NCBI GenBank assembly: GCA_021808485.1
Contig: JAKBBN010000027.1
Span: 1-38,479 of the forward strand
Direction of reading: 5' to 3'
Origin: Planctomycetota bacterium
Lineage (GTDB): Bacteria > Planctomycetota > Phycisphaerae > WQYP01
DNA: 38,479 nt
Below the pieces are notes generated by a model that saw only the letters and a program-made list of their open reading frames with translations, was not told the origin of the DNA and made no database searches. Of this stretch, positions 1 to 7,330 are shown one piece after another. Both the position numbers and the translations under genes were made by a program. Each line of letters begins with the position of its first letter. Position 1 is the stretch's first letter.

Positions 1-1098
1 GCCGGTCGACTGGACAACCGTACCGGCGGACAGGAACAGCAGGGATTTAAAAAGCCCATGATTCCACACATGCAGGAGGCTGCCGGCCAGTCCGAGTATG
101 ATCAAGACAGGCTGGTGGACGGCCTGCCCCACCAAAGCGAGGCCCAATCCTATAAGAATGATTCCGATGTTTTCCACACTGTGATAAGCCAGCAGTTTCT
201 TTATGTCATGTTGACCAATCGCCCATAACACCCCAAGCAGGGTACTGACCACCCCCAGCAACAGGACAATAAGCCCCCACCCCAGCGGATGGCCCGGTAA
301 TAGAAAAATAATGCGCAGCATGCCGAAAATGCCCATCTTGATCATGACACCGGAGAGAATGGCCGACACGTGACTGGGTGCGGCGGCATGCGCATCCGGC
401 AGCCAGAAATGCAAGGGCATCATGCCGGCTTTTACGCCAAAAGCGAGAAGCGCTATAAAAAAAACCACATCCTGCACGCCCTGGGGCACGGCGTGCGGCC
501 CGTGGGAGTGCAGCGGCAGAATGGCCCATGTTCCGGTAAACGCGTGAAGCAGGGCAAACAGCCCGAACAGCAAGAGCGTGCTGAAATGCGTGGCTACCAG
601 ATAAAGCCACGCCGCCCGGCGGGCCGCAGGGCTCTGGTCCTGGGTTACAATCAAAAAGTAGGCGCTGAAAGCCATCACTTCCCATGCCATCAGAAAACTC
701 ATGGCACTTTCCGCGAGCGTCAGATATGCCATTGCGGCAATCAGCAGGCCAAGCCATAGCTGCAGCATGCGGCTGGAACGCGGATGACGGGTGGACGGCC
801 AGTACCCCAGTCCAAACAGGCACACCACGCCGCCGATGAAGAAGATTGGAACCAGAAAAAATGCAGCCAATGGATCCAGATTCAATCGCAAGGTCATGAT
901 GGAGAGTGGTGAGGTTATCGTCACCGGCGAGGCAAAGTTACCCGATAACACCCCACCGGCGGCGAAGAGTCCCGCGACGGCGGCGACCGCGCAAAGACCG
1001 GCGGAAAATTGGCGCCGAAAAATCAGACGACGGCCGGGAAGCAGGCCAACGACCCCGCTGACGGCAAAACCCATAATGGCCAGAATGGCAGCAATCAT
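1..1098 (-). CDS. hyfB: HyfB-like proton-translocating membrane subunit (3' end outside window)
   Basis: This is the N-terminal 366 codons of a NuoL/MrpD-superfamily protein, cut by the left window edge; full-length HyfB/HycC proteins are about 600-670 residues. The family forms the ion-pumping arm of formate hydrogenlyase-type and related energy-converting complexes in the cytoplasmic membrane. The visible part has about ten hydrophobic segments. Motifs include MAWEVMAFSAYFLIV with an acidic residue in the helix, FWLPDAHAAAPSHVSAILSG followed by VMIKMGIFG, and the lysine/histidine helix LAYHSVENIGIILIGLG, then LHVWNHGLFKSLLFL. These fit HyfB/HycC better than NuoL. I chose the ATG at 1098 because it overlaps the stop of the upstream EIIA-HTH gene as ATGA; an in-frame ATG at 1104 is also possible. 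Whether a hydrogenase lies downstream cannot be seen, so a hydrogenase-less relative or Mrp-like antiporter remains possible. Confidence 0.85.
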   Translation of the reverse strand, partial: MIAAILAIMGFAVSGVVGLLPGRRLIFRRQFSAGLCAVAAVAGLFAAGGVLSGNFASPVTITSPLSIMTLRLNLDPLAAFFLVPIFFIGGVVCLFGLGYWPSTRHPRSSRMLQLWLGLLIAAMAYLTLAESAMSFLMAWEVMAFSAYFLIVTQDQSPAARRAAWLYLVATHFSTLLLFGLFALLHAFTGTWAILPLHSHGPHAVPQGVQDVVFFIALLAFGVKAGMMPLHFWLPDAHAAAPSHVSAILSGVMIKMGIFGMLRIIFLLPGHPLGWGLIVLLLGVVSTLLGVLWAIGQHDIKKLLAYHSVENIGIILIGLGLALVGQAVHQPVLIILGLAGSLLHVWNHGLFKSLLFLSAGTVVQSTG

Positions 1099-1820
1099 CC
1101 ACATGGAGCAACCTGGCTATGATCGGCGGGAGTGGGCTGTTGAGGCGCCAAAATCCGTGATTCCGCCGATTGGAGCGAATTCAAAATCTCATCCCGTGAA
1201 GCGTACTGCAAAACCGCGGACTTGAACGCGGCATCACGGAGGACAAAGGCCAACCGGGAGAGGAGTTGCAAATGCGCGCGGACCGTGGGACTGATGAATG
1301 TAAAGAGAATATCCACGGGCTGACCGTCCAATGCGCCAAAATCAATGGGCTTCTCGAGAAAGCAGAGCGTGACCATTGGCTTGGTGACATGGAGAACAAT
1401 GGGATTCCGCACATGCGGGATGGCGATGCCTCCACCAATGCCGGTGGAGCCCAGCGCCTCACGCGCCATTAAAACTTGATAAAGAAAGCTGCGATCCACT
1501 TCCTCCGGAAGGCGCAAAATATCGACGATGGAATGAAGAGCGCTGGCTTTATCCGCACCGCAAATGCGATAATGAACGCCGCCATCACGAAGTGCGCCGG
1601 CCAAGGTAGGCGGCGGAGATTCGGTATTCTGACCTTCAACAAAAATCTCCGGTGAAACTTGAATTTTGCGGGATGTCGCCCACTCCAAAAGTTCGGCCCG
1701 ATTGAAACGGTATTGCTCATTGACCTGATAGGCCGGAATCACGCCTTGTTTTATCCAGCGGTATATGCTCTTCTCCGAAACAAACAGCAATCGTGCTGCA
1801 TCGCGAACCGTAAGCTTCAT
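1095..1820 (-). CDS. HTH plus PTS EIIA (Fru/Ntr type) regulatory protein
   Basis: A 241-residue two-domain protein. Residues 1-53 form a MerR/excisionase-type helix-turn-helix (LTVRDAARLLFVSEKSIYRW, then the wing motif YRFNRAELLEW). Residues 72-220 are a PTS EIIA domain of the fructose/PtsN class: the phosphorylatable His is H136 in GGGIAIPH, and a second conserved His, H183, lies in HLQLLSRLAFVL. Such a protein could sense phosphotransferase-system status and act on DNA or on a neighbouring protein; which one is inference. No EIIB or EIIC domain is present, so it is not a sugar transporter. I start at the ATG at 1820, which has GAGGA nine bases upstream; a TTG at 1829 is the longer alternative. 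It overlaps the HyfB-like gene by 4 nt, implying translational coupling. Confidence 0.88.
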   Translation of the reverse strand: MKLTVRDAARLLFVSEKSIYRWIKQGVIPAYQVNEQYRFNRAELLEWATSRKIQVSPEIFVEGQNTESPPPTLAGALRDGGVHYRICGADKASALHSIVDILRLPEEVDRSFLYQVLMAREALGSTGIGGGIAIPHVRNPIVLHVTKPMVTLCFLEKPIDFGALDGQPVDILFTFISPTVRAHLQLLSRLAFVLRDAAFKSAVLQYASRDEILNSLQSAESRILAPQQPTPADHSQVAPCG

Positions 1821-1847
1821 ATGAGACAATCCTCAAAACCGTGTCCG

Positions 1848-1876
1848 CTTATAGCATAAATGTCTAAAGATGTCCA
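1848..1876 (-). promoter_or_regulatory. sigma-70-type promoter for the EIIA-HTH/hyfB operon
   Basis: On the minus strand TGGACA (1876-1871) and TATAAG (1853-1848) are separated by exactly 17 bases; each matches the consensus at five of six positions. Transcription would begin near 1841, leaving a leader of about 20 nt that carries the GAGGA ribosome binding site. Two copies of GTCTAAA on the plus strand (1862-1868, 1892-1898) flank the -35 and could be operator half-sites, though this is only a suggestion. Confidence 0.6.
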
Positions 1877-2115
1877 GTGGAAAGTAATAAAGTCTAAATA
1901 AATGGAATAAAAATACATATTATTCATTTATTGAATATTTGTATCTGTATTTACGAATAAACACACAGCATAATACGATCTATTTTGTTTGACCAGTCGT
2001 CGACGGTTGGCCATGGCCAAGGGTGAAAACAGATCTCGATTTGCAAACGCCAATCCAAATGTTGATTCGATACCGTCCGCGGAAAACTCCCCTCGCCGGG
2101 CCAGCCGGTCTCTCG
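1877..2115. other. divergent spacer, AT-rich on the left
   Basis: This gene-free stretch separates the minus-strand hyfB operon from pyrC. Bases 1877-1980 are strongly AT-rich compared with the coding regions, including runs such as AATAAAAATACATATTATTC. The right half (1990-2115) returns to normal composition. I see no convincing ORF, hairpin terminator or RNA gene in it. Confidence 0.5.
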
Positions 2116-2121
2116 TATACT
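2116..2121 (+). promoter_or_regulatory. -10-like TATACT seven bases before the pyrC ATG
   Basis: TATACT is followed by seven bases and then the ATG of pyrC, so transcription would start at or next to the start codon. No Shine-Dalgarno sequence precedes the ATG, which fits a leaderless message. No good -35 is visible at the expected distance (2092-2098). The same TATACT-N7-ATG arrangement occurs at 5619. Confidence 0.4.
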
Positions 2122-2128
2122 TTCGGGT

Positions 2129-3472
2129 ATGAATCCGGATCAATTACTTATCATTAATGCCAGACTGCTGGACCCTGTTGCGTTCAAAGAACGCGACGAA
2201 GATCTGTTGATAATTGACGGGCGGATAGCGGCCGTTGGTGCGGGTTTGCGCACCGATGCGCCAAATGCCCGCGTGCTGGATGCAACCGGAAAGTGTGCGG
2301 CGCCGGGGCTGTTGGATATCCACGTGCACTTTCGCGAACCCGGGCAGGAGCATAAGGAAACAATTGCAACGGGCGCACGGGCGGCGGTGGCCGGCGGATT
2401 TACCACTGTCTGCTGTATGCCCAACACGACGCCGGCTCTGGATAACGACACGCAGATTGAATTTGTGCTTACGCAGGCTGCGCGTGCCGGATTTTGCGAC
2501 GTTTATCCATTCGGGGCAATCACCAAGGGCCGCGCCGGCACGGAATTGGCGGAAATCATGCTGATGCATGAGGCCGGCGCCATCGGTTTCAGCGATGACG
2601 GGGTGGGGGTGGCCTCACCGGCGGTGATGACCAGAGCCCTGCAGTATGTCAAAATGATTGATGGATTAATCAGCCAGCATTGTGAGGAACCGTCCCTGTC
2701 CGGCGGCAGCATGCATGCCGGCGCCGCGGCCCTGCGGCTTGGGCTGGGCGGCATACCGGCCGTAGCGGAAGAACTGATGATCGCCCGCGACCTGCAGCTA
2801 AACCAGCGGATTGGAGCACGCTACCACGTGCAGCATATCAGCACGGCCGGGGCGGTGGCGCTGGTGCGCCAGGCACGGCAGGCGGGCCAGGCGGTGACTG
2901 CGGAAGTTACGCCGCATCATCTGCTGCTTACGGATGCGGCCTGCGCGGGCTATGACACAAATTTCAAAATGAACCCGCCGCTGCGCTCCGCGGTGGATGT
3001 GGCCGCCTGCGTTGACGCGGTGGCGGACGGAACGATTGACTGCCTGGCGACGGACCATGCACCCCATGCCCGGGAAGAAAAAGACATGGAATTTGACAAA
3101 GCGCCCTTTGGCATTACCGGGCTGGAAACCGCCTTGCCATTGTATGCCGAGGCTCTGGTGCACAGCGGGAAGCTGTCATGGGTGAAGTTGATTGAAAAAA
3201 TGACGGTCAATCCGGCGCGAATCGTGCGATTGACGGACCGTGGAACCCTGAATCGCGGAGCCATCGGGGATGTGACGCTTTTTGACCCGCATGCCGTATG
3301 GAAACTGACACACGAAAGCACGCAGAGCCGCAGTCACAATTCGCCGTTTTATGATCGGCCGTTGCGGGGCCGGGTGACGCAGACCATCAAGGCGGGCCGG
3401 CTGGTTTTCAACCTGGAGCAGGCGGCGCCGAAGGGACGTGACCATTCCGGAAAAGCGGCGATCGGGCAATGA
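2129..3472 (+). CDS. pyrC: dihydroorotase (class I)
   Basis: A 447-residue amidohydrolase catalysing reversible cyclisation of N-carbamoyl-aspartate to dihydroorotate, the third step of pyrimidine synthesis, in the cytoplasm. The metal site is complete: H65 and H67 in DIHVHFREPGQ, D157 in the FSDDG segment, H184 in SQHCEEP, H236 in HVQHISTAGA and D309 in LATDHAPH. The substrate signature CMPNTTP is at 96-102 and KMNPPLR at 280-286. The length and the HVHFREPG motif place it in the long class I group rather than the short E. coli type. There is no ribosome binding site before the ATG; a TATACT lies seven bases upstream. The NYN nuclease gene follows after 6 bases. No pyrB is visible next to it. 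Confidence 0.96.
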   Translation: MNPDQLLIINARLLDPVAFKERDEDLLIIDGRIAAVGAGLRTDAPNARVLDATGKCAAPGLLDIHVHFREPGQEHKETIATGARAAVAGGFTTVCCMPNTTPALDNDTQIEFVLTQAARAGFCDVYPFGAITKGRAGTELAEIMLMHEAGAIGFSDDGVGVASPAVMTRALQYVKMIDGLISQHCEEPSLSGGSMHAGAAALRLGLGGIPAVAEELMIARDLQLNQRIGARYHVQHISTAGAVALVRQARQAGQAVTAEVTPHHLLLTDAACAGYDTNFKMNPPLRSAVDVAACVDAVADGTIDCLATDHAPHAREEKDMEFDKAPFGITGLETALPLYAEALVHSGKLSWVKLIEKMTVNPARIVRLTDRGTLNRGAIGDVTLFDPHAVWKLTHESTQSRSHNSPFYDRPLRGRVTQTIKAGRLVFNLEQAAPKGRDHSGKAAIGQ

Positions 3473-3478
3473 CAGGAC

Positions 3479-4237
3479 ATGAACAACGGCCGAATGGTAA
3501 TAATTGTAGACACATATAACTGTTTACATGCAGCGGGCAGACTTTGCGGCATCGGCGGGCCGCTGCCGCTGGCGGCTTTCTGCCGACTGTGCCGTTCCGC
3601 GCCGGGAAGGGTGATTCTGGTGATGGACGGCACGGCAAAACCCGGCGAGCCGACCGCGGATGAATTTCCAAATTTACGCTTCGTGTATCCCGGTAGCGGC
3701 AAAAAGGCGGACCCGGTGATCGGCCGGCTGGTATGCGAATTTCGCGACCGGAATCCCCTGGGCAAAGGGCTGCTGGTGATAAGTTCGGACCGGGCCGTTT
3801 TGCATCAGGCTCGCGGGGAAAAAGCAGCCACGCAATCAGCTGAGGCGTTTGTCCGTAACCTGCTCAGTCGCCGCGGAAACAGCCGTGCCGCCGGGCATTC
3901 GCCATCATCGAAGGCCGTACACCGGAACGCCGGACGCGGCACCGCCAATCTGTCCGCCGCGCGAACGGAGAAACAGGAAATCTCCGCGGAAACCCGGCGT
4001 TGGCTGGAAATATTCGGCTTTGCAACAACCGATGTTGAATCCAAGCGGCCGGCCGTAAAAGACACACAGGCCGCACGGCCGCAGGCAAAATCCCATATGG
4101 ATCATCCGGTTGACGAGGCGAAAATTTCCAATGCCGATGATTCCGCGATCAGTGCATTGCTGGGACCCGTGCAGCCGCTGAAAGCAAAAGCGGCGAGAAG
4201 CCGGGCATCGGTGATGCGCCGGCGCAAGAAGCGGTGA
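3479..4237 (+). CDS. YacP/Rae1-like NYN-domain nuclease
   Basis: A 252-residue protein with an NYN (PIN-like) fold over residues 5-130 and a low-complexity, polar C-terminal half. The conserved acidic positions of the fold are visible: D11 in VIIVDTYN, D50 in VMDGTAKPGEP, D78 in GKKADPVIG and D104 in ISSDRAVL. This pattern fits the YacP family, of which Bacillus Rae1 is a ribosome-associated mRNA endonuclease; a role in RNA cleavage is therefore likely but inferred. Residues 130-252 (Ala/Ser/Lys/Arg-rich, ending RRRKKR) could bind RNA. It starts 6 bases after pyrC and is probably cotranscribed, though no functional link to pyrimidine synthesis is known. ATG at 3494 is an alternative start. 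Confidence 0.75.
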   Translation: MNNGRMVIIVDTYNCLHAAGRLCGIGGPLPLAAFCRLCRSAPGRVILVMDGTAKPGEPTADEFPNLRFVYPGSGKKADPVIGRLVCEFRDRNPLGKGLLVISSDRAVLHQARGEKAATQSAEAFVRNLLSRRGNSRAAGHSPSSKAVHRNAGRGTANLSAARTEKQEISAETRRWLEIFGFATTDVESKRPAVKDTQAARPQAKSHMDHPVDEAKISNADDSAISALLGPVQPLKAKAARSRASVMRRRKKR

Positions 4238-4601
4238 GAAAAACGGTGCGAGCTGTACGCCAATGCGGCGGCCGGCCCGGTTCAGCCGGATCACCTGACC
4301 ACCCAGTGGAAGAATGGAACAACACGGCATTTTTTGCGACACGACGTACCGTTGCATACCGCGGATTGTGCCGTGCAGCCAGTCGAAGGGGACGATATCC
4401 GGGGTATTCCACGTCTGATAACCTTTCGCCAATGCGGCTCGTCCGGAGGCGCAATTTGCGGCCGCAATCATCTGCAAAATGGTAATTTCAAGATAAGAAA
4501 TTTTCCTGCCAATACCGCTTCAGCCCGGCGGATTTCCACCTCTCCTGAATTGCGGCGGCGCCGGAAACAACCGGCGGCCGGGAAATTTTGAAAAGTATCA
4601 A
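4238..4601. other. gene-free stretch with a possible decayed minus-strand reading frame
   Basis: No convincing plus-strand gene lies here. On the minus strand a frame is open from an ATG at 4477 back into the NYN gene; its first 60-70 codons (with GYQTWNTPDIVPFDWLHGTI) look more protein-like than the usual shadow, but it then runs antisense to the NYN gene. I treat it as a possible remnant and not as a gene. A short hairpin, CGCCGG/CCGGCG at 4559-4576, sits just before the next promoter and could help end upstream transcription; its T-run is displaced (4586-4589), so this is weak. Confidence 0.3.
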
Positions 4602-4630
4602 TTGACTTGAATTGTAATAGCCGATATTCT
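4602..4630 (+). promoter_or_regulatory. sigma-70-type promoter for the DksA-like gene
   Basis: TTGACT (4602-4607) and TATTCT (4625-4630) are separated by 17 bases, five of six consensus matches each. Transcription would start near 4637, giving a leader of roughly 110 nt before the preferred ATG at 4747. This is one of the best promoter matches in the window. Confidence 0.65.
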
Positions 4631-4746
4631 ACCCAATCTTGCCTGATTCTGCGGGTCTGCGGGGCGGGCACGGAAGAATGAGTATTGCAGTCTTCCGGAC
4701 AAAGCCGGGTAATTCTGGAATAATTTCCATCGCAGTTGGAGTATAC

Positions 4747-5460
4747 ATGGCAGTTAAACGAAAGCTCGCAGCCGAAAAAACCTCCAAGCGGGCCAAGGGT
4801 TCAGTTAAAACGGCGAAAAAGACAACCAAATCCGCCGGGGCGTCCGCGCAGCTCCGCAAACCGCAGCCGCGCGTAAGGATATCGGCGGTGCGGAAGGCCG
4901 CATCGCAACCGCGGATCGCGCAAGCGAAATCCACCGGAAAATCGGGACGTTCCGCAGTGAACGCCAAACCCTCCGTGCTGAAAAGCGCCAACGGGATTGC
5001 GACGGGCGTGAATGGCAAGTCCCAGCATGTTGAGGCAAAATTGACCCGCAATGATCTGGAACATTTCCGCGAGTTGCTGCTGGAAAAGCGCCGCGAAATC
5101 CTTGGTGATGTCGGATCCATGGAAAGCGAAGCATTCAAAAATCAGGACAACCATTCCTCCAGCCCGATGCACATGGCGGATGTGGGCACGGATAATTTCG
5201 AACAGGAATTTACGCTGGGTCTGATTGAAAGCGAACGCCAGATGCTGCGCGAAATTCATGAGGCGATCGGGCGTATCGAGGATGGCACCTACGGCGTATG
5301 CGCGGGAACGGGTCAACAGATCAGCCGCGCCCGCCTGGAGGCCACACCATGGGCCAAGTACTGCATTGAATATGCACGCATGCTGGAAAGCGGACTGGTC
5401 GGCCGCGAAAGCACCGGCGACACCGGCGGGCGTGATTCTTCGGACGAAGACGAAGACTAA
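4747..5460 (+). CDS. DksA/TraR-family protein with reduced zinc site and long basic N-terminal tail
   Basis: A 237-residue protein. Residues 1-98 are rich in Lys, Ala, Arg and Ser, like a histone H1-type tail. Residues 99-215 are a DksA/TraR module: a coiled-coil region containing MADVGTDNFEQE, then the finger segment YGVCAGTG...AKYCIEYA. The usual four zinc cysteines are cut to two, as C185-x2-T188-x17-C206-x2-Y209. Zinc-independent DksA2 of Pseudomonas has a similar C-x2-T-x17-C-x2-A pattern, so a function without zinc is plausible. The last nine residues are acidic. The family acts in the RNA polymerase secondary channel, often with ppGpp; the tail might add nucleic-acid binding. I chose ATG 4747 because GGAG lies five bases upstream; the frame is open back to an ATG at 4639. 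Confidence 0.85.
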   Translation: MAVKRKLAAEKTSKRAKGSVKTAKKTTKSAGASAQLRKPQPRVRISAVRKAASQPRIAQAKSTGKSGRSAVNAKPSVLKSANGIATGVNGKSQHVEAKLTRNDLEHFRELLLEKRREILGDVGSMESEAFKNQDNHSSSPMHMADVGTDNFEQEFTLGLIESERQMLREIHEAIGRIEDGTYGVCAGTGQQISRARLEATPWAKYCIEYARMLESGLVGRESTGDTGGRDSSDEDED

Positions 5461-5527
5461 AGCGTGTGCCGCACCGGATTTCCCGGAGCGAATTCCAACC
5501 ACCTGTTTTTCTTTTCCGCGCATTATC

Positions 5528-5554
5528 CCGCGCGGGCACAATCCGCCCGCGCGG
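5528..5554 (+). terminator. strong GC hairpin after the DksA-like gene
   Basis: A perfect 10-bp stem, CCGCGCGGGC (5528-5537) with GCCCGCGCGG (5545-5554), closes a 7-base loop. It lies 67 bases after the stop codon and before the next gene's start. There is no proper T-tract (only TT follows), so it may be a terminator of the U-poor kind, a processing barrier or a rho-assisted end. Confidence 0.5.
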
Positions 5555-5618
5555 TTAAGCCCTGCGCATTTCCATAATTTTTATCGGTCCGGCGGTGGCA
5601 GCGTCCATGGCCATCGCG

Positions 5619-5624
5619 TATACT
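5619..5624 (+). promoter_or_regulatory. -10-like TATACT seven bases before the BamD-like gene
   Basis: TATACT-N7-ATG is the same arrangement seen at pyrC, and again no Shine-Dalgarno sequence precedes the ATG. A partial -35, GTGGCA (5595-5600), lies 18 bases upstream and matches TTGACA at four positions. A leaderless transcript starting at the ATG is the simplest reading. Confidence 0.45.
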
Positions 5625-5631
5625 TCCGCGA

Positions 5632-6624
5632 ATGAAAAGGGCCGCAAAAAAGATTCCTCTTCTGATCATGCTTCTGGCTGTTGTCATAGCCGGGGGAAAA
5701 CTGTCGGCCGGGCCGGTGATCCGGCCGACCGCCCATTGGCTGCTGAAGGGCGGCGTATGGGTGCCGCTGGTTCCCGCAAACAAGACCACGCCGGAGGGAC
5801 GCGTGGCCCTGATGATCCGGAATTTTAACAATCACCATTACGGCCGGGTCATTGACCAATCGCATTCGTGGCTGCACAACAAAGCGTTGAAAAATAATCC
5901 ACTGATCCCGGAGGTATTGCTGCTGCAGGGCGATGCATTCAACGCGATCGGTGAAAAGTATGCCGCGCTTTTTCCGTATGAAGATTTGCTGGATAATTTT
6001 CCATCAAGCGATCTTTATGGCCCGTGCCTGCAGCGGGAATACAATATCGCGCAGGCGTTTCTGCACGGTTATAAACGGCGATTCCTGGGACTGCGGATTC
6101 TACCGGTATACGGCGACGCACTGCGGTTGTTGCGGCGCATCCAGGACCGGCAACGTGGATCCCCGCTGGCGGAACTTTCCGGAATAACCGTGGCCGATTA
6201 TTACTATAAAGACGGACGGTTTCAGCGGTCATTTCAATCATACAGTGATTTTCTCCGGCGCTATCCCTACAGCCAGTTTGTGGTGAAGGCGACGGTACGG
6301 CAGTGCGAAGCCCTGCTGGCGACTTTCCGCGGCGTGCGGTTTGATATGACTCCGCTGCATAACGCCCAGGCTGAACTGGAAACGTTGCAGCAGGAGTATC
6401 CACAGCAGGCCGTGCGCATTCAGGCAAAGGCCATCGAGGCGCGTATTTACGACATTGAAGGCAGGAAAGAACTGCAAATTGCGCGATTTTACATCCGGTT
6501 CAGCCACCCAAAATCGGCCGAATTTTATTACAAACGCGTCATTGCGGGCTGGCCGGATACGATATGGGCGACCAAGGCCCGCCGCGAATTAATCCGTCAT
6601 TTTGGCAAGGAGGCATCGCCATGA
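5632..6624 (+). CDS. BamD-like TPR periplasmic protein
   Basis: A 330-residue exported protein with an N-terminal signal peptide (basic MKRAAKK, hydrophobic LLIMLLAVVIAGG, cleavage near SAG) but no lipobox cysteine. The remainder is helical and TPR-like, with units such as YYKDGRFQRSFQSYSDFLRRYPYS and ARFYIRFSHPKSAEFYYKRVI, the pattern of BamD/YbgF-type outer membrane assembly factors. The usual BamD role is to help BamA insert beta-barrels. Lack of a lipid anchor distinguishes it from classical BamD. Its stop codon overlaps the start of lptE (ATGA at 6621-6624), so the two envelope-assembly genes are translationally coupled. The ATG has no ribosome binding site. The exact function is inferred from domain type and context. 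Confidence 0.7.
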   Translation: MKRAAKKIPLLIMLLAVVIAGGKLSAGPVIRPTAHWLLKGGVWVPLVPANKTTPEGRVALMIRNFNNHHYGRVIDQSHSWLHNKALKNNPLIPEVLLLQGDAFNAIGEKYAALFPYEDLLDNFPSSDLYGPCLQREYNIAQAFLHGYKRRFLGLRILPVYGDALRLLRRIQDRQRGSPLAELSGITVADYYYKDGRFQRSFQSYSDFLRRYPYSQFVVKATVRQCEALLATFRGVRFDMTPLHNAQAELETLQQEYPQQAVRIQAKAIEARIYDIEGRKELQIARFYIRFSHPKSAEFYYKRVIAGWPDTIWATKARRELIRHFGKEASP

Positions 6625-7211
6625 TGCAACGAGCGACACAACACGGGGCTGATCCGCAGCCGGTGAATTGTCCGCCGCCAGCGAAGGACGCTGCCGGTAA
6701 TCGGAACAGCCGTGCGGCCCGGATTACCGCGGGATTGTTGATGACCGTCGCCCTGCTGCTGACGGGTGGATGCGGCTACACGGGGCAATCCCTGTATCCG
6801 TCCGGCATTCAAACCGTGGCGGTTCCCATCTGGAAAAACAACACGTTCCGCCATCAGCTTGGATTCCGATTGACCGAGGCGATTGATAAAAATATTGAAT
6901 CGCGTACACCGTATCGGCTGGCGTCCATCAAACACGCCGATACCGTGCTGCGGGGCAAGATTGTGCAGGTGCAGGAGACGCTGCTTTCCAGCAGCTTTGA
7001 AACCAACCTTCCGCAGGAAACACAGGTGACTATCGTGGTGGACTTTACGTGGCGGGACCTGCGCAACGGAAAGATATTATCCGAGAGAAAAGAATTTGCC
7101 CGGTCCGCCAATACCATTCCGCAGATCGGTCAGCAGCTTGCCGATGCGGAACAAACCGCAATGGAAAAGCTGGCGCGTGCCGTGGTGGCCCAGATGCAGA
7201 AATCATTTTAA
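6621..7211 (+). CDS. lptE: LPS-assembly lipoprotein LptE
   Basis: A 196-residue lipoprotein. A signal segment (residues 34-50) ends in the lipobox LLTGGC, so C51 would be lipidated; the following residue is Gly, compatible with outer-membrane sorting. The mature part begins with GYTGQSLYPSGIQTVAVPIW and contains LTEAIDKNIE and a beta-rich core, the typical LptE pattern. LptE plugs the LptD barrel that inserts lipopolysaccharide into the outer leaflet, so the organism probably has a true LPS outer membrane. An unusual polar stretch of about 30 residues precedes the signal segment. The start at 6621 is supported by AAGGAGG seven bases upstream and by the 4-nt overlap with the BamD-like gene. 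Confidence 0.85.
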   Translation: MMQRATQHGADPQPVNCPPPAKDAAGNRNSRAARITAGLLMTVALLLTGGCGYTGQSLYPSGIQTVAVPIWKNNTFRHQLGFRLTEAIDKNIESRTPYRLASIKHADTVLRGKIVQVQETLLSSSFETNLPQETQVTIVVDFTWRDLRNGKILSERKEFARSANTIPQIGQQLADAEQTAMEKLARAVVAQMQKSF

Positions 7212-7256
7212 TTTGACTTTCGGGCCGGGACTTGCGGAAATCGGATGCCTGCCGGA

Positions 7257-7285
7257 CTGGCCGAACGCGGTTGCTCCCCTATAAT
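7257..7285 (+). promoter_or_regulatory. candidate promoter for the flavin reductase gene
   Basis: A perfect TATAAT is at 7280-7285. The -35 17 bases upstream is CTGGCC (7257-7262), only three of six. Transcription would begin near 7292, about 40 nt before the preferred GTG start at 7331. Confidence 0.45.
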
Positions 7286-7330
7286 AACAGTCAAGCGTGA
7301 TTGATGGGCGGAAGCGTTTTGGAGACGGCC

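Noticed and set aside
206-823. 205-codon minus-strand frame within the HyfB-like gene
   Set aside because: It is out of frame with the clear HyfB motifs and has a Cys/Pro/Arg-rich, non-membrane composition; a shadow frame.
1095-1829. EIIA-HTH gene as part of a sugar transporter
   Set aside because: No EIIB or EIIC gene or domain is present, and it has a DNA-binding domain; a regulatory role fits better.
3905-4477. 190-codon minus-strand ORF overlapping the NYN gene
   Set aside because: Only the part outside the NYN gene looks protein-like; the rest is antisense to a well-supported gene, so it is described as a possible remnant instead.
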